Positions 7,607 to 15,829 of a DNA stretch of 23,703 bases are shown piece by piece (the first letter of the stretch is position 1; every line of letters begins with the position of its first letter). The stretch spans positions 1 through 23,703 of the forward strand of contig NZ_CAMLHM010000054.1 in NCBI RefSeq assembly GCF_946479885.1, given 5' to 3'. The translations under genes and the position numbers were made by a program. The DNA comes from an uncultured Devosia sp. (GTDB lineage: Bacteria; Pseudomonadota; Alphaproteobacteria; Rhizobiales; Devosiaceae). The notes beneath the pieces are model-generated. The model saw nothing but the letters and a program-made list of their open reading frames with translations. It ran no database searches and was not told the origin of the DNA.

Positions 7607-7668
7607 ACCTCCCCTTAAGCCGTTTGGCGGCGCGACCAACCCAACACCTCAGCAAGGATTTTCTGACG

Positions 7669-8283
7669 ATGACCGGTACCCTGATCCTCGTGCGCCATGG
7701 CGAAAGCGAGTGGAACCTCAAGAATCTGTTCACCGGCTGGCGCAATCCGGACCTGACCGAAAAGGGTATCGGCGAGGCGCGCGCCACCGGCAAGGCGCTC
7801 AAGGCCAAGGGTATCGTGCCCGATCTCTACTACACCTCGGCCCTACGCCGCGCCCAGCACACGCTGGACCTGATGCTCGAAGAAATGGGCATCCTCAACG
7901 TGACGATCACCAGGGACATCGCGCTCAACGAGCGCGACTATGGTGACCTCTCCGGCCTCAACAAGGACGATGCGCGCGCCAAATGGGGCGAAGAGCAGGT
8001 GCTGATCTGGCGCCGCAGCTTCGACGTGCCTCCGCCGGGCGGGGAAAGCCTCAAGGACACCGCAGCCCGCACCCTGCCCTATTACGATGCCGAGATCGTG
8101 CCGCAGCTCAAGGCCGGCAAGACCGTGCTGGTCGCCGCCCATGGCAATTCGCTGCGCGCCATGGTGATGGCCATCGAGGGCCTGACGCCGGAACAGATCC
8201 TGAAGCGCGAAATCGCGACGGGGCAGCCCACGGTCTACAAGATCGGGACCGATGGGAAACTGGTGGAGCGGGTGGAGCTTTAG
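7669..8283 (+). CDS. gpmA: 2,3-bisphosphoglycerate-dependent phosphoglycerate mutase
   Basis: A 204-residue histidine phosphatase-superfamily enzyme that interconverts 3- and 2-phosphoglycerate in glycolysis and gluconeogenesis. The phosphorylated His10 is in LVRHGES, Glu88 is in LNERDYG and the second catalytic His158 is in [21 protein letters not shown] is the classic cofactor-dependent mutase signature. It is shorter than the enteric enzyme (about 250), as usual for alphaproteobacteria. The ATG at 7669 has AAGGA about ten bases upstream. An in-frame upstream extension lacks family homology. It may be cotranscribed with dapB. Confidence 0.95.
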   Translation: MTGTLILVRHGESEWNLKNLFTGWRNPDLTEKGIGEARATGKALKAKGIVPDLYYTSALRRAQHTLDLMLEEMGILNVTITRDIALNERDYGDLSGLNKDDARAKWGEEQVLIWRRSFDVPPPGGESLKDTAARTLPYYDAEIVPQLKAGKTVLVAAHGNSLRAMVMAIEGLTPEQILKREIATGQPTVYKIGTDGKLVERVEL

Positions 8284-8301
8284 GGCTTTCTCCAAGAGGA
8301 T

Positions 8302-8416
8302 ACCCCCACCTAACCTCCCCCTGATAGGGGGAGGAATCTGGCCGGCGGGCTGGACCAGATCGTGCCACGAGCTCGATCGGTCCCTCCCCTTTTTCAGGGG
8401 GAGGCTAGGTGGGGGT
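8302..8416. repeat. Large inverted repeat between convergent genes
   Basis: The left arm (8302-8334, ACCCCCACCTAACCTCCCCC onward) and right arm (8383-8416, ending GGAGGCTAGGTGGGGGT) are near-perfect complements of about 33 bases, around a 48-base centre. It lies between the ends of gpmA and the methyltransferase gene, so it could act as a two-way terminator, although no clear U-run follows the stem. Related in style to the blocks at 573-706 and 10628-10757, but with different arm sequence. Confidence 0.7.
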
Positions 8417-8429
8417 GCTCTTCCCCACC

Positions 8430-8443
8430 GATTCACGTGAAAC
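8430..8443. other. parS-like palindrome GATTCACGTGAAAC
   Basis: The 14-mer occurs here and, identical, at 18927-18940. With flanks it matches the parS consensus at 13 of 16 positions. It abuts the stop codon of the methyltransferase gene. Binding by ParB is inferred from sequence only. Confidence 0.5.
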
Positions 8444-9312
8444 TAATGCGCGCCCGAGATCACGCCGGCTTCCCAGCCCAGGATGGCGCGCTTGCGCGGC
8501 ACGCCCCAGTGATAGCCGGTCAGCGCTCCTGACGTGCCGACGACGCGGTGGCACGGTACGACGAAGCTGATCGGGTTCTTGCCCACCGCCGCACCGACGG
8601 CACGGGCCGCGGTCGGCCGGCCGATGTGGTTGGCCACGTTCTGATAGGTCGTGGCCTTGCCGCAGGGGATCTTGAGCAGGGTCTCCCACACTTTGACCTC
8701 GAAATCGGTACCGATCAGCACCACCCTCACCGGATGGTCGGGCGACCAGCGCGCCGGATCGAAGGACTGGGCGATCATTGGCGCAACCTTGGCGTCTTCG
8801 CGCACGAAACGGGCATTGGGCCAGCGATTGGCGAGATCCTCGAAGGCCTGCTCGATACTGGTCTCGGCGTCGGCAAAGCCGAGGCCAGACATGCCATACT
8901 CGGTGGCCGTCGCCACCGCCATGCCGAAGGGCGATGGCGCGGCGCCCCATACCATGTCGAGGCCCTCTCCGCCGGCCCGGAAGATGCCCGGTGGCATGGC
9001 TTCATAGGCAACGAACAGGTCATGCAGGCGCGAGGTTGAGCTCAGGCCCACCTCATAGGTGGTGTCGAGCACGCTTTGGTTGGACCGCAGCAGGCTCTTG
9101 GCATGGTCGAGCGCCACCGCCTGCGAGAAGCTCTTGGGGCTGAGCCCGCACCAGCGGCGGAAAAGGTCGGTCAGCTGCCGCTCGGAGAGGCCCAGCGTAG
9201 CGGCAAAGCGGGGAAGGTCCGCGACATCGGGGCCGTTCTCGCTGAGATAGCGGATGGCGGCGCGAATGGTGTCATAGTCCGTCGCGGGGGTCATCTGGAT
9301 GATCTGGTTCAT
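8443..9312 (-). CDS. AraC-type regulator / O6-alkylguanine-DNA alkyltransferase fusion (Ada-like)
   Basis: A 289-residue two-domain protein. Residues about 14-110 form an AraC-type double helix-turn-helix (LGLSERQLTDLFRRWCGLSPKSF and YEVGLSSTSRLHDLF). Residues about 130-285 are a methylguanine methyltransferase with acceptor Cys254 in the PCHRV motif and the upstream GKATTYQNVA segment. It should repair O6-methylguanine by suicidal transfer to Cys254 and may also regulate transcription. The N-terminal zinc domain that accepts methylphosphotriesters in enteric Ada is missing, so it is a shortened Ada type. It is codirectional with the DUF2244 gene 73 bases upstream. Confidence 0.92.
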   Translation of the reverse strand: MNQIIQMTPATDYDTIRAAIRYLSENGPDVADLPRFAATLGLSERQLTDLFRRWCGLSPKSFSQAVALDHAKSLLRSNQSVLDTTYEVGLSSTSRLHDLFVAYEAMPPGIFRAGGEGLDMVWGAAPSPFGMAVATATEYGMSGLGFADAETSIEQAFEDLANRWPNARFVREDAKVAPMIAQSFDPARWSPDHPVRVVLIGTDFEVKVWETLLKIPCGKATTYQNVANHIGRPTAARAVGAAVGKNPISFVVPCHRVVGTSGALTGYHWGVPRKRAILGWEAGVISGAH

Positions 9313-9385
9313 GCTGGCACCCGTTGGCTGAGTTGGGTGTCTATCTAGGTGCAGCGGGCGTGTAATGCGACCCGGTTTTGACCGC

Positions 9386-9871
9386 TCAGGCCGCCTGCCG
9401 GGCCCGGCGCAAAGCCGTGCCGAAGGCCTTGGCGAGGCTGGACCGATCTTCCGGCTTGAGGAAGGCGCCCAGTTCGAATTCGTCCTTATCCGAGCGCAGG
9501 CGCATGCGCACCGCCCGCTCGTTCGCGTCGCGATCCAGCAGCAGCCGCACCGTCTTGGGATCGAACCGCCGCAGTAGGCGCGTACCCTGAACGTCCGTGG
9601 TGACGATCTCGAGCTGGTCGGCCCATAGCGTTACCTGCTGCGCCACGCGTCGCCGCCGCGAGGCGCGCAGCGAAAGGGCGGTCAGGCCAGCGCCGCCAAT
9701 GGCGAATGCCGCGGTGGCGGGGAGCAGCACCTCGGCGACGAGGATGGCAAGCGGGGCGGTGGCTATCCCGGCCAGGGCAAACGCCACCCAGCCGCCCACC
9801 AGGCGCGGCGAGCGATCCGGTTTCAGCGCTGCGGCGAACAGCGGCGTGGTGGTTGTAGCTTGCATTGGCAT
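9386..9871 (-). CDS. DUF2244 domain membrane protein
   Basis: A 161-residue protein. Two hydrophobic segments (about residues 25-45 and 48-66) are followed by a soluble part with LWADQLEIVTTDVQGTRLLRRFDPKTVRLLL and the ending VGAFL-like ELGAFLKPEDRSSLAKAFGTALRRAR, matching the DUF2244 family. Function is unknown; in many alphaproteobacteria it sits divergent from or beside nth, as here (48 bases apart). The first ATG is used; a second ATG two codons later is equally possible, as neither has a strong ribosome site. Confidence 0.8.
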   Translation of the reverse strand: MPMQATTTTPLFAAALKPDRSPRLVGGWVAFALAGIATAPLAILVAEVLLPATAAFAIGGAGLTALSLRASRRRRVAQQVTLWADQLEIVTTDVQGTRLLRRFDPKTVRLLLDRDANERAVRMRLRSDKDEFELGAFLKPEDRSSLAKAFGTALRRARQAA

Positions 9872-9919
9872 GGCGAACTCTTCGACACTGACTATAGGCG
9901 CAGAATCAGGGGCGAGAGA

Positions 9920-10594
9920 ATGGCTGCGACGAAAAAAGTGAAGGCGCTACCCAAAGGTGATGTCGAGGCGATCTTCGCCCGCTTCCATGAAATCGAACCC
10001 GAACCCAAGGGGGAGCTCGACTACGTCAATGCTTTTACCTTGCTCGTGGCCGTGGTGCTGTCGGCCCAGGCCACCGACGTGGGGGTGAACAAGGCCACCA
10101 AGCGCCTGTTCGAACTGGCGCCCACACCGGCGGCCATGGTGGCACTCGGGGTCGATGACATCACCGAGCTGGTCAAGACCATCGGCCTCTATCGCGGCAA
10201 GGCCAAGAACGTGTTCGCCCTCAGCCAGCTGCTGATCGAGCGGCATGGCGGCGAGGTGCCCGATGACCGCGAGGCGCTCGAAGCGCTGCCCGGCGTCGGC
10301 CGCAAGACCGCCAATGTGGTGCTCAACATCTTCTTCAAGCAGCCCACCATCGCTGTCGATACGCATCTGTTTCGCGTCAGCAATCGCACCGGCCTGGCGC
10401 CCGGGGCGACGCCGCTGGCGGTGGAGCAGCAGCTGCTCAAGGTAATACCGCCGCACTATCTGCTGCATGCCCACCACTGGCTGATCCTGCACGGGCGCTA
10501 TGTCTGCAAGGCCCGAAAGCCCGAATGCTGGCGCTGCGTGATCCGGGACTGGTGCCGTTTCGAGCCCAAGACACCCTTGCCCAAGGGGGCGTGA
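9920..10594 (+). CDS. nth: Endonuclease III, DNA glycosylase/AP lyase
   Basis: A 224-residue base-excision repair enzyme that removes oxidised pyrimidines and cleaves abasic sites. The helix-hairpin-helix LPGVGRKTAN contains catalytic Lys129, and Asp147 lies in AVDTHLFRVSNR. Four cysteines (196, 203, 206, 212) with spacing 6-2-5 bind the [4Fe-4S] cluster. The ATG at 9920 follows a weak GAGAGA; an in-frame upstream start would overlap the DUF2244 gene and add 20 residues with no homology. The stop is followed by a large inverted repeat. Confidence 0.97.
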   Translation: MAATKKVKALPKGDVEAIFARFHEIEPEPKGELDYVNAFTLLVAVVLSAQATDVGVNKATKRLFELAPTPAAMVALGVDDITELVKTIGLYRGKAKNVFALSQLLIERHGGEVPDDREALEALPGVGRKTANVVLNIFFKQPTIAVDTHLFRVSNRTGLAPGATPLAVEQQLLKVIPPHYLLHAHHWLILHGRYVCKARKPECWRCVIRDWCRFEPKTPLPKGA

Positions 10595-10627
10595 CCGTCC
10601 GAATGCTCCAGTTCAACGGCGCTTTCG

Positions 10628-10757
10628 CCTCCCTCCCCCTTGAGGGGAGGGACCGAGGGAGGGGGTCTTTGGGTTGGCTACAAGACGACCCCCTCCCCAG
10701 CTTTGCTACGGCCCTTCGGGCCAAGCGGCGCTACCCTCCCCTCAAGGGGGAGGGTGG
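10628..10757. repeat. Large C-rich inverted repeat between nth and DUF2214 gene
   Basis: The left module CCTCCCTCCCCCTTGAGGGG and the right module CCCTCCCCTCAAGGGGGAGG are complementary. Inside, GAGGGAGGGGGTC pairs with GACCCCCTCCCC, and a small CGGCCCTTCGGGCC hairpin is enclosed. It has the same plan as 573-706. It lies between converging genes, so it could serve both as a terminator; this is inference. Confidence 0.7.
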
Positions 10758-10783
10758 CCAGAGCCCTGGCCTCTGTGCTGCAA

Positions 10784-11239
10784 TCAGCTCACCCCATAGC
10801 CGCGCGCCATGGCGGCGGCGAAGATGGGGATCAGCACCACCACACCCGCCTGCAGGTGGACGTAGCGCCGGCTGGCGGCAATCTCGGATGCGGGCACGGC
10901 ATAGCCGGCATCATTCTTGCTGGCCTTGAACCACCGACGAATGGCCAGCGTCGGCGGGATGGTGAGAAGACCCATGACCACGAACGCCGCCATCTTGGCC
11001 CAGAAGGCGGAGTTGGCGACATAATATTCCCATCCGCTGGCGCCGAAGATGACGCGCAGCACGCCCACGACGATCACCAACGTGGCCACGCCGCCATAGG
11101 CCGCGTCGATCCGCGCCAGCTGCCCGATACGCGCGCCATCCAGACCCGGCCGCAGCAGGGCGAACTCGGCCGCGAGGATGGCCACCAGCAGAAACACCAC
11201 AAGGTGATGGCTGATGGCGAGGAGCAGGTCGATATCCAT
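10784..11239 (-). CDS. DUF2214-family membrane protein
   Basis: A 151-residue protein with four predicted membrane helices (about residues 5-26, 48-68, 80-100 and 128-148). MDIDLLLAISHHLVVFLLVAILAAE, the ARIDAAYGG segment and NSAFWAKMAAFVVMGLLTIPPTLAIRRW match the DUF2214 family; conserved histidines near the start hint at a metal or haem site, but this is not shown. Function is unknown. It is divergent from a TetR-family regulator with a palindrome between them, so it is a likely target of that regulator. Confidence 0.75.
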   Translation of the reverse strand: MDIDLLLAISHHLVVFLLVAILAAEFALLRPGLDGARIGQLARIDAAYGGVATLVIVVGVLRVIFGASGWEYYVANSAFWAKMAAFVVMGLLTIPPTLAIRRWFKASKNDAGYAVPASEIAASRRYVHLQAGVVVLIPIFAAAMARGYGVS

Positions 11240-11269
11240 TTGCGAGGTCTCAACGTTGCATGTTATCGC

Positions 11270-11299
11270 TGCTTACATATATCGGCGCAGAAGTAAGCA
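11270..11299. promoter_or_regulatory. Candidate TetR-family operator
   Basis: TGCTTAC (11270-11276) and GTAAGCA (11293-11299) form a perfect 7+7 inverted repeat with a 16-base A/T-richer centre (ATATATCGGCGCAGAA). The right arm ends at the base before the regulator ATG. Position between the divergent regulator and DUF2214 genes suggests control of both. Binding is inferred. Confidence 0.45.
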
Positions 11300-11863
11300 A
11301 TGTCAACATCCCGTCCAAACGCCCCCTATCACCATGGCGACCTGCGCAATGCGCTGCTCGAAGCGGCGCTGATCATTCTGGCACGTGACGGTGAGGCCGG
11401 GCTCGGATTGCGCGACCTGGCCCGCGCTGTCGGGGTTTCTCCCGCGGCGCCTTACCGGCATTTCGACGGCCGGGCGGCCCTGCTCGAGGCGCTGGCGGTC
11501 ACCGGCTTCCAGCGTTTCACCCGCGCCATGGACGATGTCGCGGCGGCCGCGCCCGCCGATCTGCTCGCTGCCATGGGCAAGACCTATGTGCTCTTTGCCC
11601 TCCACAATGCGGCTTTGTTTCGCCTGATGTTCTCGCCCCAACTGCGACGCGACAACCGCCCCGGCCTGCGCATGGCGGCCGACGCCGCCTTTGCCACCTT
11701 GCGCCGGATCAGCGGCGGCGATACGCGGGCGGGCCGGGTCGCGGCGCTGGCGGCCTGGGCCCGGGTGCATGGCCTCGCCGTTCTGCTGCTCGACGGCCAG
11801 ATCGCCATCGAGGCGGGCGAGGACATCGAGGCACTGATCAGCGAGATCATCGACAGGCATTAG
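11300..11863 (+). CDS. TetR/AcrR-family transcriptional regulator
   Basis: A 187-residue one-component regulator. Residues about 10-58 are the TetR helix-turn-helix (LEAALIILARDGEAGLGLRDLARAVG then SPAAPYRHFDGRAALLEAL). The remainder is an all-helical ligand-binding and dimerisation domain, with an AWARVHGLAVLLLDGQI segment typical of the WHG-type C-terminal domain. The start PYHHGDLRNALLEAA is characteristic of this subgroup. The ligand is unknown. The only linked candidate target is the divergent DUF2214 gene. The ATG has no strong ribosome site; part of the candidate operator overlaps that position. Confidence 0.9.
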   Translation: MSTSRPNAPYHHGDLRNALLEAALIILARDGEAGLGLRDLARAVGVSPAAPYRHFDGRAALLEALAVTGFQRFTRAMDDVAAAAPADLLAAMGKTYVLFALHNAALFRLMFSPQLRRDNRPGLRMAADAAFATLRRISGGDTRAGRVAALAAWARVHGLAVLLLDGQIAIEAGEDIEALISEIIDRH

Positions 11864-11955
11864 GCGCGCTGGAAAAGTGCGCGCGCCTGAGGTTGCCGAG
11901 CCAGCCTTCATCCTCTAAACCGGCTGACGGCTTTTCCTTGCGCCGGAACCTCCCG

Positions 11956-12960
11956 ATGACCCAGACCCGCTTCGACGTTCTCACCATTGGCAACGCGATC
12001 GTCGATATCATCGCGCCGGTCGAGCCCGGCTTCATCGAGCGTGAGGGCATGAAAGAGGGTATCATGCACCTGATCGATACCGATCGGGCGGAAGACCTCT
12101 ATGGCAAGATGCCCCTGGGCCGGCAGCAGATTTCGGGCGGCAGTGCCGCCAATACCGCGGCTGGTGTCGCTTCGCTCGGCGGCCGCGCCGCCTTTATCGG
12201 CAAGGTGGCCGATGACCCGCTGGGCGACGTGTTCGAGGCCGATCTCGATGCCATCGGCGTCCATTACAATACCAGCCGCCTCAAGAATGGCGCCCTCACC
12301 GCTCGCTCGATGATCTTCCTCAGCGAGGATGGCGAGCGCACCATGAATACCTATCTCGGCGCCTGCCATCAGCTGACCGAGCAGGACATCAAGCCCGACG
12401 AGATCGGCGGCGCCGCCATCACCTATATGGAGGGCTTTCTGTGGGACCCGGTGGAGGCCAAGAAGGCTTTCGTTCTGGCCGCCCATTACGCCCACAAGAA
12501 CGAGCGCGCCGCCGCTTTCACGCTGTCGGACCCGTTCTGCGTCGACCGCTATCGCGCCGAATTCCTCGACCTGATCCGCAGCAAGACCATCGACTATGTC
12601 TTTGCCAATGTGCATGAGCTCAAGTCGCTCTACCAGACCGACGACCTGGGCGTCGCGGTGCGCGAGATCGCCAAGGATGCCGAACTTGCCGCCATCACCA
12701 TGGGCGCCGACGGCGCCATGGCGGTCCATAATGGCGAAGTAACCTCGGTTCCGGCCTTCCACATCGACAAGGTGGTCGACGCCACCGGCGCCGGCGACCT
12801 CTTCGCCTCGGGGTTCCTGCTCGGCATGGCGCGCGGCCAGACGCTGGAATCGGCGCTCAAGACCGGGTGTCTCGCGGCGTCCGAAGTCATCAGCCATATC
12901 GGCGCCCGCCCGCAGCTGGATCTGCAGGATCTGAGCAAGCAGCACGGACTGGTCGGTTAG
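11956..12960 (+). CDS. Adenosine kinase-like PfkB-family kinase
   Basis: A 334-residue ribokinase/PfkB-fold kinase. The N-terminal GNAIVD and GGSAANTAAGVASLGG motifs bind the sugar moiety. The C-terminal signature DATGAGDLFASGFLLG has catalytic base Asp281 and the anion hole. Overall similarity is to alphaproteobacterial proteins annotated adenosine kinase, which phosphorylate adenosine to AMP; a different nucleoside or sugar is possible. The ATG at 11956 gives the family N-terminus; an in-frame upstream start adds 21 unlike residues. It converges with the TIM-barrel gene, the two stops lying nine bases apart with no terminator between. Confidence 0.9.
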   Translation: MTQTRFDVLTIGNAIVDIIAPVEPGFIEREGMKEGIMHLIDTDRAEDLYGKMPLGRQQISGGSAANTAAGVASLGGRAAFIGKVADDPLGDVFEADLDAIGVHYNTSRLKNGALTARSMIFLSEDGERTMNTYLGACHQLTEQDIKPDEIGGAAITYMEGFLWDPVEAKKAFVLAAHYAHKNERAAAFTLSDPFCVDRYRAEFLDLIRSKTIDYVFANVHELKSLYQTDDLGVAVREIAKDAELAAITMGADGAMAVHNGEVTSVPAFHIDKVVDATGAGDLFASGFLLGMARGQTLESALKTGCLAASEVISHIGARPQLDLQDLSKQHGLVG

Positions 12961-12969
12961 GCGGCGGCG

Positions 12970-13737
12970 CTAGACGAGGCTTTCCCAGGCCTGCCGCAGC
13001 GCATCCACGGTTGAGCCGGTTGGCCTGAACTCCATGCCGACCCAGCCGTCATAGCCGGCGCGGTCCAGCCAATCGAGCTGCGCCTTGAGGTCTAGTCCGC
13101 CCGTGCCCGGCTGGTTGCGGCCGGGATGATCAGCGATATGCACATGGACGATACGGTCGAGATGCGCGCCGGCTACGGTTTGCGGATCCTCGTCCATCAC
13201 CATTGAGTGGTAGAGATCATAGGTCAGGCCGATTTCTGGCCGGTCGACGGCATCGACGATGGCAAAGGCCTCCGCGGTGCTGGTGAGGTAATAGCCGGGG
13301 TGATCGACCCGGTCGTTGAGCGGCTCGAGACCCAGCCGCACGCCGGAACCGGCGAGCACATCGGCCGAGCGGGCCATGGCCAGCGTCAGCGCATCATGCT
13401 GGCGCGACCGCTCGATGCCTGAAAGCAGCGGCCCCGACTGGCAGATCAGCACCGGAGCGCCCAGGCGCATGGCGACATCGCGGCTCGCTTCGAGGCCGCG
13501 CAGGAACCGATCGTGGTCGTCTTCGCGCGTCAGCTGGGCAAAGGGCTCGGCCACGATGCCGGCGAGCGTGATGCCGGTTTCGTCCAGCGCCCGCCCGATG
13601 GCGTCGAGGTCCTTGTTGGACCAGAGCCAGAATTCCACCGCGTCGAGCCCGGCTTGCCTGGCCAGGCGGATTCGTTCGGCCGGGTCGGCACTTTCCGGCA
13701 CGAACAGCATTTCGATGCAGGCGGAGAAGCGGGTCAT
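12970..13737 (-). CDS. Hydroxypyruvate isomerase-like TIM-barrel enzyme
   Basis: A 255-residue AP-endonuclease-2-type TIM barrel (sugar phosphate isomerase/epimerase superfamily). Metal-ligand segments are visible: [32 protein letters not shown] and GMEFRPTG. The [14 protein letters not shown] motif is the hallmark of the hydroxypyruvate isomerase (Hyi/OtnI) group, which isomerises hydroxypyruvate and tartronate semialdehyde or four-carbon acid-sugar relatives. The true substrate is uncertain. Its ATG overlaps the pyrF stop by four bases (ATGA), so it is translated downstream of pyrF in one operon. Confidence 0.85.
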   Translation of the reverse strand: MTRFSACIEMLFVPESADPAERIRLARQAGLDAVEFWLWSNKDLDAIGRALDETGITLAGIVAEPFAQLTREDDHDRFLRGLEASRDVAMRLGAPVLICQSGPLLSGIERSRQHDALTLAMARSADVLAGSGVRLGLEPLNDRVDHPGYYLTSTAEAFAIVDAVDRPEIGLTYDLYHSMVMDEDPQTVAGAHLDRIVHVHIADHPGRNQPGTGGLDLKAQLDWLDRAGYDGWVGMEFRPTGSTVDALRQAWESLV

Positions 13738-14432
13738 GCAAACCTCGTTCCGGTGCTCATCTCACTGAGGATGGCGCGCGCCGCCGCCGCTGGATCGGCG
13801 GCTTCGATGATCGGACGCGCCACCACCAGATGGCTGGCGCCCGCCGCCAGGGCGTCGGCCGGACCCATGACGCGCTTCTGGTCGCCCGCCGCGCTGCCGC
13901 TGGGACGGATGCCGGGGGTGACGATGGCCATGTGCGAGCCGATGATCGTCCGCACCATCTCGGCTTCATGCGGCGAGCTGACGAGGCCGCCAATGCCCGC
14001 ATCGCGCGCCTGCTGGGCGCGCAGGGCCACCAGCCCAGCAGCATCGCGGGCATAGCCGGCCTCGGCGACGTCAGTATCGTCCATCGAGGTCAGCACGGAA
14101 ACGCCGAGCACGCAGAGGTCGGAGCCCTTGGCGCCGCGCACGGCCGCCTGCATGCATTTGGGATAGGCGTGGACGGTCAGCATGGTAGCGCCGGTCTCGG
14201 CAATGGCGGCGACACCCTTTTCGACCGTGTTGTCGATATCGAGCAGCTTGAGGTCGAAAAACACCTTCTTGCCGGCCTTGAGCAGGTCCTTGCCCAGCGC
14301 GAAGCCATCGGCGCCATAGAAGCACTGGTAGCCGATCTTGAAGAAATCCACCTGCCCATCGAGAAGGGTGACGATCTCCTCGGCGCGCGCGCGTGACGAA
14401 ACGTCGAGGCCCACGATCAATTGGCCTGTCAT
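13734..14432 (-). CDS. pyrF: Orotidine 5'-phosphate decarboxylase
   Basis: A 232-residue TIM barrel that decarboxylates OMP to UMP, the last step of pyrimidine synthesis. Asp10 is in IVGLDV and Lys32 in FFKIG, and the catalytic D-x-K-x-x-D set is Asp60, Lys62 and Asp65 in [13 protein letters not shown]. The phosphate-binding end has TPGIRPSG and VVARPI. The ATG at 14432 is preceded by GGAGG at a seven-base gap, so it is preferred over an upstream ATG ten codons earlier. It is first in an operon with the TIM-barrel isomerase. Confidence 0.96.
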   Translation of the reverse strand: MTGQLIVGLDVSSRARAEEIVTLLDGQVDFFKIGYQCFYGADGFALGKDLLKAGKKVFFDLKLLDIDNTVEKGVAAIAETGATMLTVHAYPKCMQAAVRGAKGSDLCVLGVSVLTSMDDTDVAEAGYARDAAGLVALRAQQARDAGIGGLVSSPHEAEMVRTIIGSHMAIVTPGIRPSGSAAGDQKRVMGPADALAAGASHLVVARPIIEAADPAAAARAILSEMSTGTRFA

Positions 14433-14505
14433 GAGTCTTCCTCCGATGTCGATGTTCCGCATGAACTAGAGCAAAAGCGGCAGTGTCGCAACCACCACCG
14501 GCCGT

Positions 14506-14530
14506 CACCCTCGGGTCAAGCCCGAGGGTG
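14506..14530. repeat. Perfect 10-bp hairpin upstream of pyrF
   Basis: CACCCTCGGG, a five-base loop (TCAAG) and CCCGAGGGTG form a perfect stem. A close relative (CCCTCGGG-N6-CCCGAGGG) is at 18957-18978. It lies between the histidine phosphatase gene and pyrF with no U-run, so I treat it as a REP-type palindrome, not a terminator. Confidence 0.6.
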
Positions 14531-14567
14531 CCGATCGAGTTGTCTGTCGGTCAGCAGAGCACCTGCT

Positions 14568-15173
14568 TTAGCCGAACCAGCCCGGCGCGAAATCTTCCAT
14601 CGCCGTCCATTCGCAGCCGAGCTGCGGCGCTTCGAGGTCGAAGTTGAAGCAATTGCCGCCGCCCCGGTCGGCATGGCGGCTCTGGTCTTCGCTGCGGGCT
14701 ATCGGCCGGCGGCCGACATGGCATTTGAGTAGCGTGCCCACCGCGCCGTGCCCGCAGAAGATCGCCGGCTGCCCCTTGGGCACACTGGCCAGCGCCGTCC
14801 TCACCGTGTCGACGATGCGGTGCTGCGCATCGATCGCCCGCTCCCAGCCGTCGACGCTGGTTTCCGGCTCGGCAAAGAAACGGTCGGCCGCGGCTTCGAA
14901 TAGGGACGGCGGCAGGAAGCCGGTGGCGCTGCGATCATTCTCGCCCATCAGGTGATCGCTCAGCACCAGGGCTCCGATCGGCGCGGCAAGGATCTCGGCC
15001 AGCTCCATGGCCTTGGTTTCGCGGCTGGAAAAGATCATGGAGCCCGGCGGGACAATGCCGCGCTTGGCAAAGGCCAGAGCCCGCTCCCGCCCCAGCGGCG
15101 AAAGGCCCCAGAGCGGCACCGGCACATTGGCATCGATACTGACCTGCGGGTGCGTGACATAGAGGGCCCGCAT
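14568..15173 (-). CDS. Histidine phosphatase-family protein with THP in place of RHG
   Basis: A 201-residue member of the phosphoglycerate mutase-like superfamily. The nucleophile motif, normally RHG, reads THP (MRALYVTHPQVSID), keeping the histidine but not the arginine. WGLSPLGRERA and the second histidine in FCGHGAVGTLL are retained, as is SSRETKAMELAEIL. So phosphatase activity is possible but altered. The ATG at 15173 gives the family start; a TTG three codons earlier that overlaps the upstream stop is an alternative. It directly follows the FMN reductase gene on the same strand. Confidence 0.82.
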   Translation of the reverse strand: MRALYVTHPQVSIDANVPVPLWGLSPLGRERALAFAKRGIVPPGSMIFSSRETKAMELAEILAAPIGALVLSDHLMGENDRSATGFLPPSLFEAAADRFFAEPETSVDGWERAIDAQHRIVDTVRTALASVPKGQPAIFCGHGAVGTLLKCHVGRRPIARSEDQSRHADRGGGNCFNFDLEAPQLGCEWTAMEDFAPGWFG

Positions 15174-15178
15174 GACCT

Positions 15179-15724
15179 TCAAGCTCGCCTGATGTTGATG
15201 AGATCATGCACCAGCGTGTCGACCTTGCGGATGATGGCCGGTTCCACCGGATCGCCATTGGCGTCGAAGGCCGTGTCGTCCGGCCCGATGCCGAGCAGGC
15301 CCGGCGCCACCAGCCCGCCCACCTTGCTCAGGCTGTCGCGCAAATGGCTCAGCGCCCAGATGGTGCCGTACTTGCCCGAGCTGACGCCGCCAATGCCAAA
15401 CACCGGATGGCGGAAGGGGCTCGGCTTCTGCCGGCTGAGCCAGGCCAGGGCATTGACCAGCAGCGGCGGCAGCCCGCCATTGTATTCGGGCGTGGCGATG
15501 AAGACGATGTCATGCGTCCGCCAGAGCTCGGCGAGGCGGCCCGCCGCCTCGGGCACGTGGTCGGGCTCAAGGTCCTCGTTGAAGATGGGCATGTCGAAAT
15601 CGCCCAGCTCGAGGGCGTTGACCGTGACCCCTGCGGCCTCGAGCTTGCGCCCCACATGGTGCTGCAACATCCGGTTCACGGAGCCCTTGCGGATGGAGCC
15701 GGACAGCGTAAGGGCGGTGGTCAT
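15179..15724 (-). CDS. NADPH-dependent FMN reductase family protein
   Basis: A 181-residue flavodoxin-like protein. The N-terminal phosphate-binding loop LSGSIRKGSVNRML and the PEYNGGLPPLLVNALAWLSR segment are the signature of FMN-binding NAD(P)H reductases (chromate/quinone/azo reductase type). It likely acts as a soluble dimer reducing quinones or other acceptors; the physiological substrate is unknown. The ATG at 15724 starts the conserved strand (MTTALTLSGSIR); a longer in-frame start adds 33 unlike residues. It shares a 137-base divergent region with the VOC gene and leads into the histidine phosphatase gene. Confidence 0.9.
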   Translation of the reverse strand: MTTALTLSGSIRKGSVNRMLQHHVGRKLEAAGVTVNALELGDFDMPIFNEDLEPDHVPEAAGRLAELWRTHDIVFIATPEYNGGLPPLLVNALAWLSRQKPSPFRHPVFGIGGVSSGKYGTIWALSHLRDSLSKVGGLVAPGLLGIGPDDTAFDANGDPVEPAIIRKVDTLVHDLINIRRA

Positions 15725-15800
15725 GGGGCGAAGAGTCCTGATTTCATTGTTCAATTCTGCGCTGGTGCCCCGCGCGACGCAAGCCTCAACACATCGGCCA

Positions 15801-15829
15801 TTGACTCGATCCGCCACCTTCACTATTGT
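15801..15829 (+). promoter_or_regulatory. Strong sigma-70-like promoter of the VOC gene
   Basis: TTGACT (15801-15806), a 17-base spacer and TATTGT (15824-15829) form the best housekeeping promoter match in the window. Transcription would start near 15836, only about 25 bases before the ATG. Confidence 0.6.

Noticed and set aside
11380..11389. CACGTG in the TetR-family gene as a fourth parS-like site
   Set aside because: The context is GGCACGTGAC and lacks the TTCACGTGAA core, as does the CACGTG near 15555.
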